Of a stretch of DNA of 47,386 nucleotides, positions 33,444 to 41,390 are shown in pieces (position 1 is the stretch's first letter; each line of letters begins with the position of its first letter). The notes below the pieces were generated by a model. The model saw nothing but the letters and a program-made list of their open reading frames with translations. It was not told the origin of the DNA and did no database searches. The translations under genes and the position numbers were made by a program. This DNA is from Ruminococcus sp. CAG:488 (GTDB lineage: Bacteria > Bacillota > Clostridia > Oscillospirales > Acutalibacteraceae): contig HF999640.1 of NCBI GenBank assembly GCA_000434055.1, positions 126,168 through 173,553 on the forward strand, written 5' to 3'.

Positions 33444-34874
33444 ATGAATTACGATGTTGCCGTTGTGGGCGCAGGTGTCATCGGTTCGCTCATCGCAAGA
33501 GAGCTCAGCCGCTATGATATCAGCGTTGCCCTTGTTGAAAAATGCAACGATGTGGCAATGGGAACTTCAAAAGCAAACAGTGCGATTGTTCACGCGGGTT
33601 TTGATGCAATGCCCGGCACGCTTAAAGCGCGCTTCAATGTCAGGGGAACCGAGCTTATGCCGGAGATTTGCAAAACGCTGAACGTTCCTTTCAAAAATAT
33701 AGGCTCGCTTGTTGTTGCTTTCTCAGACGAAGAAACAGAAACCTTAAACGTTCTTCTTGAAAGAGGAAAGGCGAACGGCGTTCCAAACCTTGAAATCTAT
33801 GATGCGGACAAGCTCCGCGAGGCTGAGCCGAATATCAGCGACGAGGCTAAAGCGGCTCTTTGGGCACCGACGGCGGGTATTGTCTGCCCCTATGAGCTGA
33901 CGGTTGCGGCAACGGAAAATGCCGTTATAAACGGTACTGATTTCATTCGTAACTTTAAGGTTGAGAAGATTGATTTTGACGGCAACGGATTCACCCTTGT
34001 TGACGGTGAAAAATCAATCGGCGCAAAATATATAATCAACGCCGCAGGTGTTTACAGCGACGAAATTGCTGCACTTATAGGCGATGATTCAATAAAAATT
34101 ATCCCGAGAAAGGGCGAATATATGCTCTGCGACAAGTCGGTCGGTTCACTCGCAAAGCATACAATATTCCAGTGCCCGTCCAAGATGGGCAAAGGAGTTC
34201 TTGTCACCCCGACGGTTGACGGCAATCTGCTCATCGGTCCGAGTGCACTTGATATTGAGGACAAGGAGGACGTTTCAACAACGGCGAGTGAGCTTGCCGA
34301 CGTTCTCAATGCTGCTCGGAAATCCGTTCCGTCGGTTTCCACAAGAGCGGTCATTACCTCCTTCGCAGGTCTCAGGGCACACGGTGTCAATGATGATTTT
34401 ATCATTGAGCCGAGCAAAAAGAACGACCGTTTCTTTAACGTTGCAGGTATTGAATCTCCGGGTCTTTCTGCCGCTCCCGCTATTGCCGAATATGTCGGAC
34501 AAACAGTAGCAAAGGCAATCGGCGCGGAGGAAAAAAATAGCTTTATTCCCGAGCGCAAGGCTCCCGTGCGCTTCAGAAACATGAGCAATGAAGAGCGCAA
34601 GGAGCTTGTTAAGAAAAACCCCGCTTACGGCAGAATTATTTGCCGCTGCGAGACAGTCACTGAGGGCGAAATTCTCGACGCAATTCATGCTCCGGCAGGT
34701 GCACGAGACGTTGACGGAGTTAAGCGCAGAACGAGAGCGGGCATGGGTCGCTGTCAGGGCGGCTTCTGCGGTTCAAAGGTAGTCGAACTGCTCGCCCGTG
34801 AGCTTGGCGTAGAAATCAATGAAATTACAAAATTCGGCGGCGAGTCGAAAATTCTCTATGACAGAACAAAGTGA
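33444..34874 (+). CDS. glpA: FAD-dependent glycerol-3-phosphate dehydrogenase-like oxidoreductase with BFD domain
   Basis: A 476-residue flavoprotein. The FAD motif is VVGAGVIGSLIAREL near the N-terminus. The DAO domain follows to about 360, with GTSKANSAIVHAGFDA and GLRAHGVNDDFII. The C-terminus (about 400-465) is a BFD-like 2Fe-2S domain: IICRCETVTEGEI and GMGRCQGGFCG. With the next two genes it forms the trio found in Thermotogales and Clostridia for glycerol-3-phosphate oxidation. The ATG at 33444 follows GGGGG. No glpK is near, so substrate assignment is by family only. Confidence 0.85.
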   Translation: MNYDVAVVGAGVIGSLIARELSRYDISVALVEKCNDVAMGTSKANSAIVHAGFDAMPGTLKARFNVRGTELMPEICKTLNVPFKNIGSLVVAFSDEETETLNVLLERGKANGVPNLEIYDADKLREAEPNISDEAKAALWAPTAGIVCPYELTVAATENAVINGTDFIRNFKVEKIDFDGNGFTLVDGEKSIGAKYIINAAGVYSDEIAALIGDDSIKIIPRKGEYMLCDKSVGSLAKHTIFQCPSKMGKGVLVTPTVDGNLLIGPSALDIEDKEDVSTTASELADVLNAARKSVPSVSTRAVITSFAGLRAHGVNDDFIIEPSKKNDRFFNVAGIESPGLSAAPAIAEYVGQTVAKAIGAEEKNSFIPERKAPVRFRNMSNEERKELVKKNPAYGRIICRCETVTEGEILDAIHAPAGARDVDGVKRRTRAGMGRCQGGFCGSKVVELLARELGVEINEITKFGGESKILYDRTK

Positions 34875-34884
34875 GGCGGGAATT

Positions 34885-36138
34885 ATGCTTAATTATGATA
34901 TAGTTGTAATCGGCGGCGGTCCTGCCGGAATGGCAGCCGCAATCAAAGCAAGGGAATGCGGCGTCGACAGCATTCTTGTACTTGAGAGAGCCGAGACTCT
35001 CGGCGGAATTCTTGAGCAGTGCATACATACGGGCTTCGGACTTCATTATTTCGGTGAGGAGCTTTCAGGCCCCGAATATGCCGACAGATTCATTCAGCTT
35101 GTAAACGAAAAAGGAATTGAATACAAAACCGATACAATGGCACTTGAAATAACGGACGACAACGTTGTTTATGCGGTCAACAAGGAGGACGGTCTGCTTG
35201 AAATTCAGGCGAAGGCAATTATCCTTGCAATGGGCTGCCGTGAGCGTCCGAGAGGTGCGCTGAACATTGCCGGAACAAGAGCTTCGGGCGTTATGACAGC
35301 AGGCACGGCGCAGAAATATGTTAACATAGACGGTTACATGCCGGGCAAAAAAGTTGTTATCCTCGGTTCGGGAGATATCGGTCTTATCATGGCAAGGCGT
35401 ATGACTCTTGAGGGCGCCGAGGTTAAGGTCGTGTGCGAGCTTATGCCTTATTCAAGCGGACTGACAAGAAACATTGTTCAGTGCCTTGACGATTTCAACA
35501 TTCCGCTTCGTCTGAGCTGTACCGTTATCGAGGTTCACGGCAAAGACAGAGTCGAGGGCGTTACGATTGCCGACGTTGACGAAAACCGCCGTCCTATCAA
35601 GGGTACGGAGCAGTACATTGAGTGTGACACGCTCATGCTTTCGGTCGGTCTTATTCCGGAAAACGAGCTTACAAGAGCTGTCGGCATTGAGCTTGATCCC
35701 GTTACAAACGGTGCAGTCGTAAATGAGTTCAGAGAGACCTCTCACAAGGGTGTTTTTGCCTGCGGCAACGTTCTCCACGTTCACGACCTGGTTGACTACG
35801 TTACTCTTGAAAGCCAGACTGCCGGCGAGGGTGCGGCAAGATATGTCCTCGGTCAGACAAGCAGCCATGAATATGTAAAAACCAAAGGAGTCAACGGAGT
35901 TCGCTACATTGTTCCGCAGAAAGTGGATATTAAAAACGAGAATGACGTTAAGCTCTTCTTCCGAGTCGGTCAGACCTGTAAAAATGCAAAAATCGTCGTT
36001 AAATATAACGGCGAGGAAATACTCAGCCGCAAGAAGCCGAGACTTGCTCCCGGCGAGATGGAAAACGTTGTTATTAAAAATGACGTTCTCAAAAGCTTTG
36101 AACACGACGGTGTAATTGAAATTTCGGTGGAGGGTTGA
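34885..36138 (+). CDS. NAD(P)/FAD-dependent oxidoreductase, glp-type second subunit
   Basis: A 417-residue protein of the pyridine nucleotide-disulfide oxidoreductase fold. The FAD motif is VVIGGGPAGMAAAIKA and the second nucleotide motif is VVILGSGDIGLIMARRM. GVFACGNVLHVHDLVD and LESQTAGEGAARY match the FAD-binding C-terminal motif of this group. It starts ten bases after the glpA-like gene. It is expected to pass electrons from the dehydrogenase to NAD or another carrier in the cytosol. Confidence 0.88.
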   Translation: MLNYDIVVIGGGPAGMAAAIKARECGVDSILVLERAETLGGILEQCIHTGFGLHYFGEELSGPEYADRFIQLVNEKGIEYKTDTMALEITDDNVVYAVNKEDGLLEIQAKAIILAMGCRERPRGALNIAGTRASGVMTAGTAQKYVNIDGYMPGKKVVILGSGDIGLIMARRMTLEGAEVKVVCELMPYSSGLTRNIVQCLDDFNIPLRLSCTVIEVHGKDRVEGVTIADVDENRRPIKGTEQYIECDTLMLSVGLIPENELTRAVGIELDPVTNGAVVNEFRETSHKGVFACGNVLHVHDLVDYVTLESQTAGEGAARYVLGQTSSHEYVKTKGVNGVRYIVPQKVDIKNENDVKLFFRVGQTCKNAKIVVKYNGEEILSRKKPRLAPGEMENVVIKNDVLKSFEHDGVIEISVEG

Positions 36139-36141
36139 TTT

Positions 36142-36507
36142 ATGCAGAAGAATATTATTTGCGTTTCATGCCCTATGGGCTGTGGAATTACAGTCGAGCT
36201 GAATGACAGCGGCGAGGTCGTTTCCGTAACAGGCAACACCTGCAAGCGCGGAGACGCATACGCGAGAACAGAATGTACTCACCCGGTCAGAAGCCTTGCA
36301 ACGACAGTCAAGGTAAGCGGCGGAATTCATAACGTTGTTCCATGCAAGTCAAAAGGTGCTCTCCCGAAAGAGAAAATCATGGACTGCATGAAAGCAATTG
36401 CCGATGTTGAAGTTAAGGCGCCCGTTAAGCTCGGCGATGTCCTTATTGAAAACATCTGCGACACAGGAATAAACATTGTTGCGACAAATCATTGCCCGCA
36501 GAAATAA
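36142..36507 (+). CDS. DUF1667 protein, glp-associated
   Basis: A 121-residue small protein that ends the trio. Two Cys motifs are visible, CVSCPMGCG at the N-terminus and GNTCKRGDAYA, with later THPVRSLATTV typical of DUF1667. The family is always found beside these two oxidoreductases and may bind metal or act as a small electron-carrier. The start lies four bases after the previous stop. Confidence 0.9.
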   Translation: MQKNIICVSCPMGCGITVELNDSGEVVSVTGNTCKRGDAYARTECTHPVRSLATTVKVSGGIHNVVPCKSKGALPKEKIMDCMKAIADVEVKAPVKLGDVLIENICDTGINIVATNHCPQK

Positions 36508-36508
36508 A

Positions 36509-36557
36509 AACTAATCCCCTTAGAAGACTTTTAAATCTCCTAAGGGGATATTTAGTT
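36509..36557 (+). terminator. Terminator of the glp-like trio
   Basis: TCCCCTTAG pairs with CTAAGGGGA, extended by AAACTAA/TTAGTTT, shortly after the DUF1667 stop; a T-rich tail follows. Confidence 0.8.
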
Positions 36558-36836
36558 TATATTTCGGTAAGGTTAAAATCCATTATGAACCTTGCGTGTC
36601 TTCCGCCTCGTAACAATCAAGCGACTGAGGAATCCCTGAGCTTCTTTCGGGTGAGAAAACGTAAGGCGGCACGAAAAGTTGCTGTCCCGAAGGCTCTTTC
36701 CTGCTGACTTTGAAAAAGAGTGATGAGGGATGCAAAGCGCAAAGCTCAAACGTGAGTTTCGGCAAACCATACTGTTTTCTCTTGTACGCCCTCTGAAATT
36801 TCCCCGGAGGGCGTGTATAAACCATGTTAAATCGAC
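36558..36836. other. Intergenic region downstream of the redox cassette, no gene supported
   Basis: Two overlapping minus-strand frames of 65 and 80 codons exist, but neither has a ribosome binding site or recognisable domain. The region holds a hairpin CGCCCTC/GAGGGCG (about 36788-36815) just after the TlpA-like gene, without a T run. It is a possible decayed gene or the edge of an inserted segment. Confidence 0.5.
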
Positions 36837-37799
36837 TTAAATCTTGCTGCTTGCCAGAGCTTGGTCAATAAGCTTATTCAACTTCTCCATTTGCTTTTTA
36901 CCCGTGATGGATCCTACGATCGGATCGCCTACGATGTTGCCGTTTTTATCGACCACATATGTCGTCGGATAGGAATACAGCCCCGAAGTGAATTTTCCGG
37001 CTTCACTCTTTGAATCAAACCAGATATTTTTGTATGTTGCACCTTTCTTCATCAGAACATCCTTTGCTTCCGAAATCGCAGTTTTATCGCCGTCCAGTGT
37101 AAAGGAATTTATACCGACTACCTCTCCGCCTTTTTCGGAGAGCTTTTTGTTCAGTGCCTCAAGCTCGGGAATTTCACCGACACAGGGGTTGCAGGTCGTA
37201 AACCAGAAGTTTACCACTGTGACTGTATTACCGGCAAACAGCGTGCTGCTTTTCACTTCTTTCCCGTCAAGGTCCTTACCCTCGAATGAAGGGAATTTCA
37301 TCAGGTCACTGTTTTCCTTGGGCTTTCCGTTTTCCGCCGGAACGCTCATATCGCCTTCGGACGGTTTCTTTCCGCAGCCCGGGAATTTCTGTTCAAGAAC
37401 AGTTAGCTTACCCTCGATTTCTTGTATCTGTTCTGCTCCGTCTTTGAGAATTTTAAGTTCATCGGCAGTGAACTGATCCTTTGCGCCTTCAATTGTTTTA
37501 AGCAAGAAGTCACCGTAGTTGCCTCCGTCCTCGATCATTGCCATTCCTTTGTCGGCAGACATGAATACCTTTTCCCAGAGAGCGTTGTTTTCGGACAGAA
37601 TCGCCGTTTCCTGCGCCATCAGTTTTTGGTGCAGTTCGGATGCCTCGTCCTTTGTTTTCGGATCTGCTGTCAGTAATGATGCGATCTTAGCGTCCTTGTT
37701 TCCTTCGTTCTTCTTGCTGTCTTTTGACATACCGCAGGCGGCAAGGCTGAGAATCAGCAGGATCGAAATAAGTACGGCCGTTAATTTTTTTGTTTTCAT
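36837..37799 (-). CDS. TlpA-like thiol-disulfide oxidoreductase lipoprotein
   Basis: A 320-residue lipoprotein, lipobox SLAAC with Cys22, anchored outside the membrane. Residues about 45-140 form a helical segment of unknown function. The C-terminal domain (about 165-315) is a TlpA/ResA-type thioredoxin with VVNFWFTTCNPCVGEIPE (active-site C203-N-P-C206) and YSYPTTYVVDKNG carrying the cis-proline. The ATG at 37799 follows AAGGAG. It is the last gene of the three-gene redox cassette; its reductant is probably supplied by the membrane iron-sulfur protein encoded upstream. Confidence 0.9.
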   Translation of the reverse strand: MKTKKLTAVLISILLILSLAACGMSKDSKKNEGNKDAKIASLLTADPKTKDEASELHQKLMAQETAILSENNALWEKVFMSADKGMAMIEDGGNYGDFLLKTIEGAKDQFTADELKILKDGAEQIQEIEGKLTVLEQKFPGCGKKPSEGDMSVPAENGKPKENSDLMKFPSFEGKDLDGKEVKSSTLFAGNTVTVVNFWFTTCNPCVGEIPELEALNKKLSEKGGEVVGINSFTLDGDKTAISEAKDVLMKKGATYKNIWFDSKSEAGKFTSGLYSYPTTYVVDKNGNIVGDPIVGSITGKKQMEKLNKLIDQALASSKI

Positions 37800-37805
37800 A
37801 AGCAA

Positions 37806-38762
37806 TTACTCCTTATCTTTATTTGATATTTTTTGTTTTTTCAAACTTTTTCCCGAGCATATATTATCTTTCCCATTACAAAATCCGTAACGGAATTTAA
37901 CTGCATCCGTGGGGCAGGCACGCACACACATACCGCAGCGGATACATTCGGTATGATCAGGGCTTTTGGTAACATCTACATCCATTTTGCACGCCTTTGC
38001 ACATTTTCCGCATGAGACACACTTGTTCTTATCAACCTTCATTCCGAGAAAGGATACTTTGTTAAGCAACGCATAAAATGCGCCCAGCGGACACAGCCAT
38101 TTGCAGAACGGACGGTAGAACAGCACGCTCAGCACGATCGTAACAATCAGGATGCCGAGCTTCCACGAAAACAATGACCCTAATGCGGCACGGAGTCCGG
38201 AATCGACGGCAGCAAGAGGTATTGCTCCCTCGAGAACCCCCTGCGGACAAATGTATTTGCAGAAGAACAGATCCCCCATTCCGATGTCATTGACTGCAAG
38301 GGCGGGCAGTAAAACTACCGTTATGAGTAAAACGGCATATTTTATGTAGGTAAGCCCTTTCAGCTTCTTTGTGGAAATTTTTCGTGTCGGGATTTTGTGC
38401 AGCAACTCCTGAAACCAGCCAAACGGGCACAGGAAACCGCAGATGAATCGTCCCAGCAACACGCCCAGCAGAATAAGAAATCCCGTAATATAATACGAAA
38501 AAGCAAATTTTGACGACCCAACCACCGCTTGAAACGAGCCTATCGGGCAAGCTCCCGATGCCGCCGGGCAGGAATAGCAATTCAGTCCGGGGACGCAAAC
38601 GGCTTTTCCTTTTCCTTGATAAATTCCGCCCTTTAAAAAATTCGGCAGGTGGATGTTGGTTAGAAGTGTCGCTGCCGCTTGTATCAAACTACGAAAGCGT
38701 GACAAAATCTGTGATATGCCTTTTTTCTTAATATCAGGTTTCTTTCTATCCAATTCCGACAC
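37806..38762 (-). CDS. NapH/MauN-like membrane 4Fe-4S protein
   Basis: A 318-residue membrane protein. It has about four to five transmembrane segments, with conserved cysteine motifs at their ends: NCYSCPAASGACPIG, FICGFLCPFGW, FFCKYICPQG and FCKWLCPLGAF. A C-terminal cytosolic pair of 4Fe-4S motifs follows (CVSCGKCAKAC and CIRCGMCVRAC). It is suited to moving electrons across the membrane. The start is uncertain: GTG at 38762 overlaps the CXXC peptide gene, and TTG at 38753 has GGAG ten bases upstream. It lies six bases before the TlpA-like gene. Confidence 0.88.
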   Translation of the reverse strand: MSELDRKKPDIKKKGISQILSRFRSLIQAAATLLTNIHLPNFLKGGIYQGKGKAVCVPGLNCYSCPAASGACPIGSFQAVVGSSKFAFSYYITGFLILLGVLLGRFICGFLCPFGWFQELLHKIPTRKISTKKLKGLTYIKYAVLLITVVLLPALAVNDIGMGDLFFCKYICPQGVLEGAIPLAAVDSGLRAALGSLFSWKLGILIVTIVLSVLFYRPFCKWLCPLGAFYALLNKVSFLGMKVDKNKCVSCGKCAKACKMDVDVTKSPDHTECIRCGMCVRACPTDAVKFRYGFCNGKDNICSGKSLKKQKISNKDKE

Positions 38763-38892
38763 ACTCCAAACACAGTCTGATCGCCTTGCTAAGTACGGTG
38801 TCCGCCTCGCCGCGCAGGGCTCCGAAACAAATCATTGCCGCTGCACCGATAAGCAATGCAATTTGAAGCAAGGCTTTTTTTGATCGAATCAA
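38746..38892 (-). CDS. Small CXXC membrane protein (CD1871A-like)
   Basis: A 48-residue reading frame with TTG start: residues 6-25 form one transmembrane helix (KALLQIALLIGAAAMICFGA), followed by LRGEADTVLSKAIRL and the C-terminal CLECVGIG. The CXXC near the end and the RGEADTVLSKA segment match the CD1871A family of tiny redox-motif proteins that accompany NapH-like genes. AGGGGTG lies about six bases before TTG (38892). In-frame GTG (38901) and ATG (38922) are alternatives, but the ATG overlaps the -10 box. It overlaps the next gene, suggesting coupled translation. Confidence 0.8.
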   Translation of the reverse strand: MIRSKKALLQIALLIGAAAMICFGALRGEADTVLSKAIRLCLECVGIG

Positions 38893-38920
38893 TGAAGTCA
38901 CCCCTTTCTTTTGTGCCCTC

Positions 38921-38995
38921 ATTATAGCACCGAGTATATAAAATCTGCGTTAAGAATAAAAACTTAACAAAAATCTTATGTTTGTATGATATAAT
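38921..38995. promoter_or_regulatory. Divergent promoter region of the redox cassette and two-component system
   Basis: A -10 TATAAT on the minus strand (38921-38926) faces the CXXC gene and another TATAAT on the plus strand (38990-38995) faces the response regulator gene. Between them GTTAAG (38949-38954) and CTTAAC (38963-38968) form an inverted repeat, a candidate binding site for the response regulator. The -35 boxes are weak on both sides, as expected of activated promoters. Confidence 0.6.
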
Positions 38996-39039
38996 AAAAT
39001 CGTTAAATAAGATGAAAAGTGAAAAGCGAGGAGGATTTT

Positions 39040-39717
39040 ATGCATATTTTAGTTGTTGAAGACGAGAAGGTGCTGTGCGAAACTATTGTACGCAGTCTGC
39101 GCCGTCTTGATTACAGTGTAGATTCTTGCTATGACGGAAATGAAGCGATTGAGCTTCTCAGCATTGAGAGCTATGACCTTGTACTGCTTGACTTAAATCT
39201 GCCGGGCACGGACGGCATGACCGTGTTGCGCAAGCTTCGTCAAACAGACAGAGACACAAAGGTTCTGATTCTTTCCGCACGCAGTGAAGTAGCCGATAAA
39301 GTGGACGGACTTGATTCCGGAGCAAATGACTATTTATCAAAGCCCTTTCATTTAGAAGAGTTAGAGGCAAGAATACGCAGCCTGACACGGCGACAGTTCA
39401 CGCAAAACGACGTGGTTCTTACATGCGGAGATATTTCTTTTGACATCAAATCACGCACAGCCTCTGCCGCCGGGCTTAAACTGACTCTCACCCGAAAAGA
39501 GTCGGCAATTCTTGAATACCTGTTGCTTAACCGGGGACGTCCTGTAAGTCAGGAAGAACTTATTGACCATGTTTGGGATAACAGCGTGGACAATTTCAGT
39601 AATTCGATTCGGGTACATATTTCCGCTCTGCGCAAAAAATTACGTGCCGCTCTCGGGTATGACCCTATTCGCAACCGTATCGGTGAAGGATATGTTATGG
39701 AGGACAACATCTTATGA
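39040..39717 (+). CDS. OmpR-family response regulator
   Basis: A 225-residue regulator: receiver domain (1-115) with acidic pocket VVEDEK, phospho-acceptor D51 (LVLLDLNLPG) and YLSKPF, then an OmpR/PhoB winged helix (about 128-222) with LTLTRKESAILEYLL and IRVHISALRKKL. The ATG at 39040 follows GAGGAGG; a longer upstream reading is less likely. It overlaps the kinase gene by four bases and is divergent from the redox cassette, which it probably controls. Confidence 0.93.
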   Translation: MHILVVEDEKVLCETIVRSLRRLDYSVDSCYDGNEAIELLSIESYDLVLLDLNLPGTDGMTVLRKLRQTDRDTKVLILSARSEVADKVDGLDSGANDYLSKPFHLEELEARIRSLTRRQFTQNDVVLTCGDISFDIKSRTASAAGLKLTLTRKESAILEYLLLNRGRPVSQEELIDHVWDNSVDNFSNSIRVHISALRKKLRAALGYDPIRNRIGEGYVMEDNIL

Positions 39718-40856
39718 GGAAGCTTTCTTTGCAATGGCGCATCACTTTGATGACCGCCGTCTTAATCGGCGTGACCTGCGTTACCATGAACTGCCTTTTA
39801 AGCTTTTCCGGAAGACATTATATGGATTCCATCGGTTCCTATGTTTCTGCATACAGCAACACAGACTCCGGAGAACCGGGTTTCTTTGATCCGGAACAGG
39901 AAAAGACGGATAAAGAGCTGACGATTGTTATACACGGTGTGCAGGATTCCTTTATCGCTACTAACTGGTACATTACGGCAGCGGTGACTCTTATCGGCGG
40001 TGTATTGGCATATTTTTTCAGCGGCCGTTCACTGAAACCCTTGCGAACCTTTGCGTCTCAAGTTGAAAAAGTTCAGATGAACAACCTTACCGATATGAAA
40101 ATAACCGAGGAAGTCCTGCCGGAGTTTAGACAATTCAGCATATCATTCAACAGTATGCTCGACCGTCTCGACGAGGGTTTTACAGCTCAACGGCAGTTCA
40201 CCGGAAATGCAGCCCATGAGCTTCGCACTCCGCTTGCGCTTATGCAGGCTCAGCTTGATCTTTTTTCCGCAGAGCATCCCGATGTGCTACCGGAAACGGC
40301 GGATTTTCTTTGCCTACTGCGTGAACAGACGGAGCGAATGTCTCAAATGACGAAAACTCTCCTTGAGATGAGCGAGCTTCGCACGGTGCCGTGTGTCGAC
40401 CAAATAGAGATAGCTCCCATGGTTGAGGAAATTTTTGCCGATCTTTCTCCGCTGGCGGACAAAAACGGTATTGCTCTCGAATTTTGCGGAAACGGTGTTA
40501 TGACTGGCAGCGATACGCTGATATATCGGCTGATTTTTAATCTGACCGAGAATGCCATACGGTACAATCGCCCGAACGGAACAGTGAATGTTAAAACGTC
40601 AAAAGAGGGAACGCATCTTGTTATCCGTATATCTGATACAGGGCACGGTATTCCCGAACAGTATCGAGAAAGCATTTTTCAGCCCTTTTTCCGTGTGGAC
40701 AAATCCCGCAGCCGCGAATACGGCGGTGTAGGACTTGGTCTGTCGCTTGTTTGGGAAATTGCCGCTCTGCACGGCGGTGATGTTCGGGTTGAAGAAAGTT
40801 CGGATGCCGGCACAACAATAGCTGTGAGAATTCCGACAGGATCGTCCGCCGATTAA
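39714..40856 (+). CDS. Sensor histidine kinase
   Basis: A 380-residue kinase with two transmembrane helices (about 10-30 and 84-103) flanking a short extracytoplasmic loop of about 50 residues. A HAMP-like linker (103-158), HisKA with phospho-H168 (NAAHELRTPLALM), and HATPase motifs NLTENAIRYN, DTGHGIPEQYR and GVGLGLSLVWE follow. The start overlaps the response-regulator stop (ATGA). The sensing loop has no cysteine, so direct thiol sensing there is unlikely; the first helix region has Cys22 and Cys27. Confidence 0.93.
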   Translation: MRKLSLQWRITLMTAVLIGVTCVTMNCLLSFSGRHYMDSIGSYVSAYSNTDSGEPGFFDPEQEKTDKELTIVIHGVQDSFIATNWYITAAVTLIGGVLAYFFSGRSLKPLRTFASQVEKVQMNNLTDMKITEEVLPEFRQFSISFNSMLDRLDEGFTAQRQFTGNAAHELRTPLALMQAQLDLFSAEHPDVLPETADFLCLLREQTERMSQMTKTLLEMSELRTVPCVDQIEIAPMVEEIFADLSPLADKNGIALEFCGNGVMTGSDTLIYRLIFNLTENAIRYNRPNGTVNVKTSKEGTHLVIRISDTGHGIPEQYRESIFQPFFRVDKSRSREYGGVGLGLSLVWEIAALHGGDVRVEESSDAGTTIAVRIPTGSSAD

Positions 40857-40994
40857 CCGTATATTTTTTATTGACATAAGCGCTTTAGTCCCTGAAAGAC
40901 CCGACCGTAGGTTATATATGCTGCCTCGAATGTAAAAACACTAAAAAATATCGCCCTATACCCTTATGTTAAGCGGTTTTCGGGCATAGAAAAC

Positions 40995-41031
40995 GCCCGC
41001 CGTAATTCTATCAAAATTACGGTGGGCTTTA
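40995..41031 (+). terminator. Terminator downstream of the sensor kinase
   Basis: GCCCGCCGTAATT (40995-41007) pairs with AATTACGGTGGGC (41015-41027) with one G-U, followed by TTTAT. It lies 140 bases after the kinase stop; the sequence before it shows no gene. Confidence 0.7.
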
Positions 41032-41171
41032 TGGCGGAGAGCAAGGGATTTTTTCGGTGCACTCCCGTGCGCCTTCGCGTCGCTTCACTCCTTGACCACA
41101 TCGGCAAAAACAGTCCACCGGACTGTTTTCTTCCGCAGACAAGTCTGCTCCCTCCTTGTTCGAATCCCTTT
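41032..41171. repeat. Structured element with a tRNA-Ser 3'-end fragment
   Basis: Bases 41032-41050 match the 3' end of the neighbouring tRNA-Ser (CGA) gene at 17 of 19 positions, in the same orientation. AAGGGATT at 41043 and AATCCCTT at 41163 form terminal inverted repeats. Inside are further perfect hairpins, AAAACAGTCC/GGACTGTTTT (41107-41129) and GCAGAC/GTCTGC (41135-41148), plus GCAC/GTGC. It has no coding capacity. It may be a dispersed non-coding repeat or the scar of an insertion into a tRNA gene. Confidence 0.6.
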
Positions 41172-41190
41172 ATTTATTTTTGACAAAACA

Positions 41191-41216
41191 AAAAGCAGGC
41201 CTTGCGACCTGCTTTT
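41191..41216 (-). terminator. Terminator of tRNA-Ser (CGA)
   Basis: AAAAGCAGG and CCTGCTTTT form a hairpin, followed on the minus strand by TTTGTTTTG, just after the tRNA CCA end. Confidence 0.9.
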
Positions 41217-41221
41217 CATTC

Positions 41222-41308
41222 TGGCGGAGAGTTAGGGATTCGAACCCTAGGTACATTACGTACACAGCATTTCGAGTGCTGCACCTTCGACCACTCGGAC
41301 AACTCTCC
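41222..41308 (-). tRNA. tRNA-Ser (CGA)
   Basis: A cloverleaf with acceptor GGAGAGT/ACTCTCC, a long variable arm GTGTACGTAATGTACCT typical of serine, T-arm GGGTTCGAATCCC and encoded CCA. The anticodon CGA is at 41272-41274, in loop CTCGAAA. With the TGA and GCT tRNAs the window codes three serine isoacceptors. Confidence 0.95.
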
Positions 41309-41354
41309 GTGTTTCAGTTTGTTGCGACATGCCCGATTACATATCGCAACGTGT

Positions 41355-41383
41355 ATTATACCAAACATTTCTATACTTGTCAA
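41355..41383 (-). promoter_or_regulatory. Promoter of tRNA-Ser (CGA)
   Basis: TTGACA (41378-41383) and TATAAT (41355-41360) on the minus strand are both consensus with 17-bp spacing. Confidence 0.92.
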
Positions 41384-41390
41384 TAAAAAT

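Noticed and set aside
36573..36825. Two overlapping minus-strand frames of 65 and 80 codons
   Set aside because: There is no ribosome binding site, no domain, and they overlap each other; listed only as a non-coding region.
41156..41386. Plus-strand frames with RRVRDSNPRYIT
   Set aside because: They overlap tRNA-Ser (CGA) in antisense and are a known kind of spurious tRNA-derived translation.
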